64,000 bases of DNA from Kingdonia uniflora (taxonomy: Eukaryota > Streptophyta > Magnoliopsida > Ranunculales > Circaeasteraceae), in NCBI GenBank assembly GCA_014058105.1, contig JACGCM010000669.1:3844001-3908000 (forward strand), in the 5' to 3' direction. Positions 49,801 through 58,800 of this stretch are shown here, one piece after another. The notes below the pieces were generated by a model. That model was not told the DNA's origin, ran no database searches, and was given only the letters and a program-made list of their open reading frames with translations. Made by a program: the position numbers and the translations under genes. Every line of letters starts with the position of its first letter. The stretch's first letter is position 1.

Positions 49801-52800
49801 CACAATTGTGTATCTAGTAAATCACTAGACTACATTGGCGCGGTCTGTGGTCTCAAACTAGAGAAGAAAAAATTATACAAGCTGATAAGAGGGAATCACA
49901 AATATGGAGTGGAGATATTCTCTTCAGTATTTTTCTCTCGATAGAGTTTGCAAGAGCACTAATTTGAAGATTTCAAAGGTTTTTCCAACTGAGGGCTTGT
50001 TCACAAGCATCTGCAAACACGATAGAATTCGAAAGGGGAGTACACAATTCTGCAACCAAAAACAACTTAATACAACAAAGAAGCTGCCGTTAGTGACCAC
50101 AAATGTTTTTATGAGAAGGATTTCAACAACCTAACAATAGAGGCGATTTCAATGATATGAGGTGGCGACTTTGCGTATTTCGTTACCATGGATCTGGTTT
50201 CCAAGCGTGAAATGTCTGAATAAATTACCATACAAGGTTTTCAAGCCAGAAGTGTTCGAAGAAGTTACTAAGCGAGATGAGTTTCTTAACTCTTCTATCC
50301 CAATTTATCGTATTCGATGTTTCCTTTTAGATGCAAGTAGCTAGGAGTTTATAATTTCATATTCATTCTATAATGAGAAGTGAATTGGAAACCAATACAA
50401 TTACTAGCCAAAGATTAGTGGTACGATCTACCTAGTGCTGAAAAGTCAGGGAAGTCATCTTACCAAGAGTACATGAAGCCCAATATAATTGTTGCTTATC
50501 TAAAACCAACTGTATAAGCTTTTATACAACAGTGAAAAAACTCCACCTGGTTTATTACCTAATGGAGATAATTTTAGCAATCCACCCTCAAGGAACAATC
50601 ATTTGTCAATGTTTGGTAACAATTGGAGGATCTGTGAAGCAAGCTTGTCGGTGATCATGCTCAAGTAGCTATGAGTTGGTAATTTTATTTTCCATTACAC
50701 CTCTGCTAAAAAGTTTTACAAAAGTCAAGTCACATCCAAATAGTTAAAGAAGATCCTTCGATAAGATAATTCGACCATCATCGGTTTAACTCAATAAGAT
50801 ATTCCCACCACGTGCTTGATCTGATGCTAGAACGAGGTTTTAATTATAAAATTCAACAAGTTACCCTAATTTCTCAAAGAGATGTGCCGCTATTCCGTTA
50901 TTGGCTGGAGCTCAAGAAGATTATGCAACAAATTGGCTCGATAATATAGTTGAAGAGATACAACACGAAGCTCTCTTCGTGACAATGGTAATATAAAGAG
51001 ATTACATTTGTGGCAACGGGGATAGAACAAGGCATGGAAATCGTGCTTGCTCAGTATGTCGCTACCCTATAAGGAGTTGAAATCTCATTTCAATTTTTGT
51101 AGCTGTAGCCAATGCCGCAGTGAGGTAAAGGTGCCATCTTGGTTCAAGCAAGAAGCATACGAGTTCAAAGAGTATGGGAACCAAAGAAGTCATTGAAGAT
51201 ATGTACACTTTCTTAAGTTAACATTCAAAAAGCATGGTAACCCCAACAATGCATTCATAATTAAGCTAAACCCCAATATCGGGTCGAGCCTTCATATGCA
51301 TTCAGTTCTTTCCTAAGTCTTAATAATAAAAGCGGGCTTTAATTTACATCGCTTATTTGCCTAGGTGACTAGGTCCCTCTGTTAGGGGCGATCACATATA
51401 TAAATCGAATTCAACAAGGACAACTAAGCGGATCGAGCAAGTTCTTTGTTCAAAGTGCACCAAAGGAGTAACTAAACTTGAGATAGAAAGAGACATGGTT
51501 CCTCATTTGCATTAAGCGATAATTTTTATTCCTCGAAGGCCTCTCATGTAAGATGAACTGGTTCCATGACAACCAACATAGAGCAGTCACGAACTCAGTT
51601 GAATCAACTCCATACCGAAGATGGGAACACAAGAAATTAGGCAAAGAACGCACGTGAGACTAGTAAGATTATCAAAAGCAGCTGAAAATATTCGAAGGTA
51701 GGCAGCTAATGAAGTTCACATTGGAATGTCAGTGAAGCAAGGGAGCTACTTTTCCAAAAGAAGCAAGTGATATAAGCTTTGGAAAAGTCAAAGAAGCGGG
51801 TCGAGTTGCTTGATGAGTTCTTAACAAAGTCGCATGCCGCAATTTCCGCACCAAAAAGCACAACTAATAGGAGCTGCTGCTTTAAGTTTCGAAGTTGGCC
51901 GAAAGAACACTCCGCGTACAGCTCAAATTATCTCTCCCCAGGTAAACATATCGGATGAGACATTCGTACATGAAACGCAACATCCCAAGTGTAAAAATAT
52001 AAAGCGATAAGGATACACAGGTTCTTTTCAATGAAGAGTATAAACACAACCTACTTATCGCCCGCCCGTCAGCAAGAGGATGCTATAGGGGTGAAAAGTA
52101 TTAGATCGTAAATCTGTTATGAGGATGTGTGAGGACGATGACAATGATGAAAAGGATACACTTCTGGACGTTCATCAGATACACACAACCAGCGATCCAC
52201 CATGAAAGAGTCGTCAGTTGTCACAATGGAGAAAAGTTCAATGCTAGTTGAGCTAGAAGAAGTGCACGCCTATATAAAGCTCAAAAAATAATATACTCAC
52301 CACTTATAAGATTTTTAAGAACATGAGAAGCAGAATTTGTAGCCCCCAACAAACTCTCCATATGCTCCATTATTTGCTTGCATAAATCGGGGAATAACTC
52401 TAGTCGCTCGATGACCGTATATTTAGGTCGAGTTGTTATGTGATTTGCATGAAATAAGCAACCGTGCACCTCAAACGTCAAAGGGCAATGGCTGGCAAAG
52501 ATAAGAATTCTATTCTTATAAACAATAAGTTTTATTATTGCTTATATTTATAGATAACACTTAGTATATATGACTAAGCTTTATTGTTCTCGCTAAAAGC
52601 TTCAGATATTTGGAGAGTATTATCTTAAGATACTGAACATAACAGTACGGTGGTTGCTTAAATAAACTAAGATTTAAATGATGTACATATGACTACTTAA
52701 TATGAATTTGTAGAGTAAATTAATTTCAAGATACCAAACAGACGTATCATGATACAGATATAGAGTAATGAAAGCCATAGCATGAGCTTTCCTCATTATA

Positions 52801-55800
52801 ACTATGCGGACTTATCTTTTCCGAAATTGAAGGCCGTAGCTACAAGAATATCAAACAAGCTAATATATATTTTGAATCATTGTTTGTGAAGTGAATAATC
52901 CCTGTGCAGTTAAGAATTATAATCATTGTTCTATTTACTTTTATTTTGATATTTTAAGGTTACCCTTGTTAAATCTCGAGCGTCACTTCCTAAGTCGAAG
53001 GGGTATCCCAAAAGAGTTCATTGAAGACAGGACGAAAAAGCACTCGTCCCAAGTCTTCAAAATGGCAGTGTTAAGAGTACGTGTTTTGTAACAAGAAGAA
53101 GCAAAGAAGCTAAACAAGAAGAAGAAAAATAAGGTTCAACACTTACCCGTGCAATAAAGCATCACAGTTTATCCCAAAGGAGCTTCAGACGTTAATAAAA
53201 AAAATTGCCGATGTTCAGACATTATATCCAAATACCATCCTTCCACCTTGAATTCTGATGGCGATGTCTAGAGATGGGCTTCTCCCATCATTGCAAGGTG
53301 AGGTGGAAGCATCGTTTCAATATCATCTTATTAGGAAAAGTAAAGATTATGATAACTGAAATGAACTGCTACTTCAACTCCTACATTTATAAACTATTCC
53401 ATTTGAGATTGAAGAAGCTCACATGTGAATAAATAGCTGAATAGGCCCCAACATTCACTCAGATAAAGGTTCTAGCAAATTGAAACTTGACAATTGCGGC
53501 TACTCAACAACTACGCGGATGGTGTGTTCAATTCGTGTTTCACTACTGCTTGTTGATCGCCCAACAAACTGTCTAAGAAGAAAGGAGAAGGAGTTGGGAT
53601 CGTTAATGTAGTATAATGATCACCATGCTCGTTGAGGATTTCCGAAGACCTAATACAAGGTGGTGATTATTGGATTTTGAAGCAACCTACTATACTCGCC
53701 ACGATGATCGAAGACGTGATGCACGAGTGCATGCCCCTGACAACAAATCGAGCAAATGGAGTAAAAAAGCATTTATTGAGTATACTGTGAACAACGATGA
53801 CAAGAATTGGAGCTCTGCACGATTCATATGAGAAATTACCGTTAACCGAAGATCGATCCGCTTCAAAGAAATTAAAGCTTTTGATAATGGCTTCGGAACT
53901 CTGAAATTGGTGCTAGGATGATTCTAAGAAGTTCCAAGGCTCGTATGGTTCAAGCCTGGCTACGATTTTAGATATGGTGTAGACAACATTACGCCACGCT
54001 GTTTGCCTGTTTTGAAGCATAATAGTGTAGGAACAATGGTTTATACAAGGAGCTGGCCAATACTCCAAATAAGAAGTACTAAATCTTTCTCACTTCAAAG
54101 CTCAAGAATAGGTGAACTCCCAAAGGGGGCCCAGCCATAACAATAAGCGTCCTTGTTCCCAAAGGGAAGCAGAACACCCTAAGTGGATACCATAAGTAGT
54201 GGTAAACCCAAAGTGCAGGCGACCCACAAACATAAGAGTCCTTGTTCAAAGTATGAGCAGGACGTCCTAAGCTAGGCATGACCCCTGCAAAGGGCGAGCC
54301 CGCTAAGAATCCTTGACTAAAGTATGAATGGGACCCCTACAATCGGCGTGATCCCTGCAAAGGATGAGCCCCCTAAGAGTCCTTGTTCAAAGTCTGAACA
54401 CGACACCCGAATAATGGCGAGCCCAACAGGGGGCAAGCTTATTAAATAATGTATGATTGTAATAAAAATAAGGCAAGCCCTAACTAGGGGCGAGCTTATT
54501 CACGAATTTACGATTATATCTGTCTACAAGTATTAGAAAAACAAGGTAAGCCCAACTGGGAGCGAGCTTATTCAAGATTGCATTTGTCTACAAGTATTTA
54601 TAAAATAAAGCAACCCAAGTGAAGGTAAGATTATCCAAGAATTTAAGATTGTATTTTTCTACAAGTATTAGAAAAATAAGGCGAACCCAAAAACAGGGAG
54701 AGCCATTCCACGAATTTAATTTTTTTCAACAAGTATTAGAAAAATAAAGCAAATCCAAATGGAGGCGAAGTAGATCAAAAGGAGCGGCCTAGACTTTAAG
54801 ATGTTTGAGATATTCAAGCCTTCACCATATAAGTAATAAGTAGGCCACAAGTAGCGTCTAAGATTTTAAGTTGGTGGAGATGCTTGAGCCTTCGGCATAT
54901 AAGGAATAAGTAGGTCGCAAGTAGCGACCTAGATTTTAAGTTGGTGGAGATGTTCAAGCCTTCACCATATAAGTAATAAGTAAGTCGCAAGTAGCGACCT
55001 AGATTTTAAGTTGGTGGAGATGTCCAAGCCTTCATCATAGATGTAATAAGTAGATCGCAAGTGTCAATCAAGATTTTAACTTGGACATGTCCAAGCCTTC
55101 ACATATAAGTAATAAGTAAGTAGGCCGCAACTCGCAAGTAGCGACCTAGATTTTAAGATAGTGGAGATGTTCAAACATCTTGGAAAAGCTAAGTCATGTT
55201 CTCAACCACTCCTAGGGACCTGAGGAGAAATGAGAGGGGGCGATTGAAGGGACAAAGATGTTCACCTATAGCTAACTCGTTATATGGCGAGCCAAGTAGC
55301 TCACTAGCAACTAACAATCAAAAATAGGAGGGGCAATGAGGACATTTTTTAAGATAATTCAAGAACTCTTAACCTACCCGCCAAAGTCGGAGGGCGGAGG
55401 GGTAGATAGGGAAGTTGGATGGTTAGGACAAGAACCATAACCAACTAATGCCTATATAAAGGAATCTTTTACCAAAGGGGAAGGATCTTCCTCTCCCAAC
55501 TTCTATAGCCGCCCTAACCAGGGCAGCTCTAAGACTCGAAGTGGTGCCCCTCTTAGAGATATATATATCAAAACAATCCTCAAGCCAATAATTAACAACT
55601 GAATTCATCATTCATCGCCGCTTGCCAACAAGGGTCTTTGCAGACCTGTGAATAACAAGAGGGTTCAATTTGTGTATTATTTTGTACTTGAGATAAGAAC
55701 ACAACTAGAAGTGGATGCTTAGTGGAGGAGAAAATCTTAGTAAGCCAAGTACCATTGCATGTCCTCGGCTCCTTGTTACCATAAAACGCAATGATGTTAA

Positions 55801-58800
55801 AAATGTCTTCTTTTCTTGAGATGGATTGGAAAAAAAAAGTGGATGGTGAAGAAGAATGAACACTAGTGGGAACATATGAATGAGAATAACTATAGTTTCA
55901 CCGATGGATATATCTGAGGATGTGTTGTGATGATGGGAGGGAAGACTTTGAGCGATACTCAACCATGGTTTTAAACTGAATAAAACACGGCAAGGCGTCA
56001 TTCTTTCTAATCAAAGGGTAAATCAATGTGAACCGGCTATAATCGTTTACAAAAAAAACATAGTAATGATATCCAAAAAAAGAAGATTCGAGAGATTGAA
56101 TGTAAATCAATGTGAATTAGATATAAAGAACAAGGAGACGAACGCGAGATTTGCAAAACAATAATTATACATTGTTCCTAGATTGGAACAAGCAAATTCT
56201 ATTAGGAAACAAATGATGAGAAAAGGAAATACAATTATTTGTCTTAGTAACTAGATGTCTCAATCTTCTATGCCATACTTTTAAGAGAAGTTTGTTGCCT
56301 AAAGAAAGCCTTCTCAACATAATCCTTTTGAGTAAAGATTGGGTATAAGTCCCCTTCAATTGGCCCTTCAAGAACTCGATTCACCGTTGTAAGATCATTT
56401 ACCGCGAAGCCCCGTGAAAAGAAAATAGATGCACAGTTATTATCTTTCATAAATTTAGGGACGGTCAACCATGAAAAGAAAATAGACTTTGAGCGATACT
56501 TATGACTTGTTGCGCTAGAGTCTAGATACCAGTGAGACTCGGTTGCGTGGTTGATGCTAATTGTTACGAAATAATGATGTGGTAGTATGGAAGTATAAGA
56601 ACATGCTTGATTGAAGCGATAACAACACTCTATAGTAGTATGATTAGGCTTCACTTGTAGCAATTTGTTAATCATGAGAGTTGTTGTTAGTTTAAGTCCC
56701 ATGACCACAGTCACAATAACTGCCATTAGTTTAATGTCTTTGTTGTTACGAAATAATGATGTGGTAGTATGGAAGTATAAGAACATGCTTGATTGAAGCG
56801 ATAACAACACTCTATAGTAGTGTGATTAGGCTTCACTTGTAGCAATTTGTTAATCATGAGAGTTGTTGTTAGTGAAGTCCCATGACCACAGTCACAATAA
56901 CTACCATTAGTTTAATGTCTTTGATAGTTGCTTTGGTTTGTACTTAAACCACTGTTTTGAGAGTTGTCATTGGCGTAACGTTGATTGACACAAACGTTAG
57001 CACGTTGGCGAGGATATTGCCTCTAGTTGGACGTTGCAAGAAGAGTAGTGGAAGAACTCTCGGAAGAAGATGATAACAATCGTTATTGTTGATGTTGGTG
57101 ACAGTGTTCTTGAGAAAGTAACAAGGTGCGCAATTCATGAAAAGTAATGGAAGAACCACGATTCAGGATCATAACAACAAAGAAATCATTGTCATAATTA
57201 AGACTATGAACAACAGCCATGACCAAATCATTTGTCGGTAATTGGTTCTCACGGTTGCAAGCGCTCCGATACTTTTAATTGACTTGAAGAAATCAGAGCA
57301 CGAGGAAAACTTTTTAGTTTGACGGCACGTGCTTCAGATTGTTGCTCATAAGATGTTGCAAGAGCAACCCAAACATCTCTGGATGTTGGAAGCCATGTCA
57401 CTTGAGCCAAATCATACCCGGTTAAAGTAGAAATTTAACCAAATAAGGAGATGACAAATGTCGCGTTTCCAAGAAATCCAATCCGAATTCACGATAGGAC
57501 AATCTTTGTGGTCGATGAATTGAAGTAAAGGTTGAATTGAACCATCCACATATCCTAGAAGATCTTGACTTAATAGGATAAGAATGAACTGGTTTTCCGG
57601 AGAATGTAAATGAAACCATCAAGTTTGATGGAAAAGCTGCAATGTTGTTGGTATTGAATGAGGGTGAAAAATGCGGGAGCAACGGTTGAGGATGATGAAG
57701 CCAACATCCATGACGAATTCATTCTTTTTCAAAGGAAAAGAACTTTGAATGAGAGATATTGGAGATACAAATGGAAGAAAAAAGGACAAAACAACAATGT
57801 CGTTTTGTTAAGCAAAGCTAGGCTCTGGCACCATGTGAAAAAAGAAGATTGTTTCTCATTGATTTGAATAGACCCGAATTAGGGGTTTAAATAGTTACAA
57901 CATTGGGAAGTTATCCTAACCAACTAGAGGTTATATGGAGGTTATAACTACGAAATAGACATGCGTATCTCTACAATGGGCTTTAGATTTGTTTCACAAT
58001 ATAATATGCCATATTCTAATACTGAGACCTGAAAAGAAAAATACCCACATTGCATTGCATCGAATTAATTGACCCACGATTCAAATTTCCGATTCACCTT
58101 CCACAAGTAGGTAATCATTTTCATCGTTCTCCCCTGAAGAATGTGGTGAATTCCAAAGAATCCAAATCATATGTTCTTGAATACAGTGATCATGAACTTT
58201 CACCTGCTAAGTCTGCAATTTCTTCATGACTTCTAAGAGGAATCCGGAACCCTAGGGTATTGTCCAAAATATCTCAGTACAGAATTCAACTTTGTCCTTC
58301 TTCCTATTAAGAAGATGATTCAACCTCATTTTTAGCCAAAGCCCCAAGATGTCATGGTAGTTTCCATCTCACCAAATGAATTTCCTTCCTCGGTTACTTA
58401 CTGGCCTTCTTTCACGCTCGGTGGGAGGAATCTATTCAGTCCTTCCTAACCTATCGATTGACAGAGCAAAAAAGTGTCTTGGAGTACATCACGATTCACG
58501 CCTCCTTAGACAGATAATAACGAGTTCGTCTTTTAGTCCTATACAATTTATGCATCCCATCCACGGAAAAGAGATATTGAAGCAATAAAAAATGAAACAA
58601 ACTATCGACTAAAAAAGGACACAAATAAATTTATAGAAGAAAGTAGATATATAAATGCAACTCTATTGACAGATATGTATGACCTCTTTAAATTCCATCC
58701 ACGAAAAATACACGTATCTTCTTCTAGCAAAAAGAAAGAATGAAAGCAAAAAATATTTACAGTCAAAGAAATTCAAACTGTTCCTATTGAGCTTCCTACC

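Larger units (their letters stand above)
49731..55597 (+). mobile_element. LTR element without coding capacity (LARD-like), nested in copia element 3
   Basis: Partial LTR at the left (49731-49834), PBS TTGGCGCGGTCTGTGG at 49835-49850, no recognisable protein in about 4 kb of interior, tandem arrays 54147-55170, purine tract TGAGAGGGGG (55231-55240), and a right LTR from TGAAGGGACAAAG (55245) to ATTAACA (55597). The shared LTR text is ctctaagactcg-agtggtgccc. The priming site and 3' repeats resemble the Tat lineage. Flanking copia RT sequence is missing, so a deletion accompanies the left border. Confidence 0.7.
48628..58024 (-). mobile_element. Ty1/copia element 3 (contains a nested LTR element)
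   Basis: LTR-like ends at 48628-48835 and 57834-58024 share the text attgtttctcatt...gaatagacc...gttacaacatt...aatatgccat. Minus-strand order is 5' LTR, PBS, gag, protease, pre-integrase, integrase, (RT core missing), RT end, RNase H, PPT, 3' LTR. Same sense as the Nudix gene. The interior is interrupted at 49731-55597. No clean target duplication was found. Confidence 0.85.
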
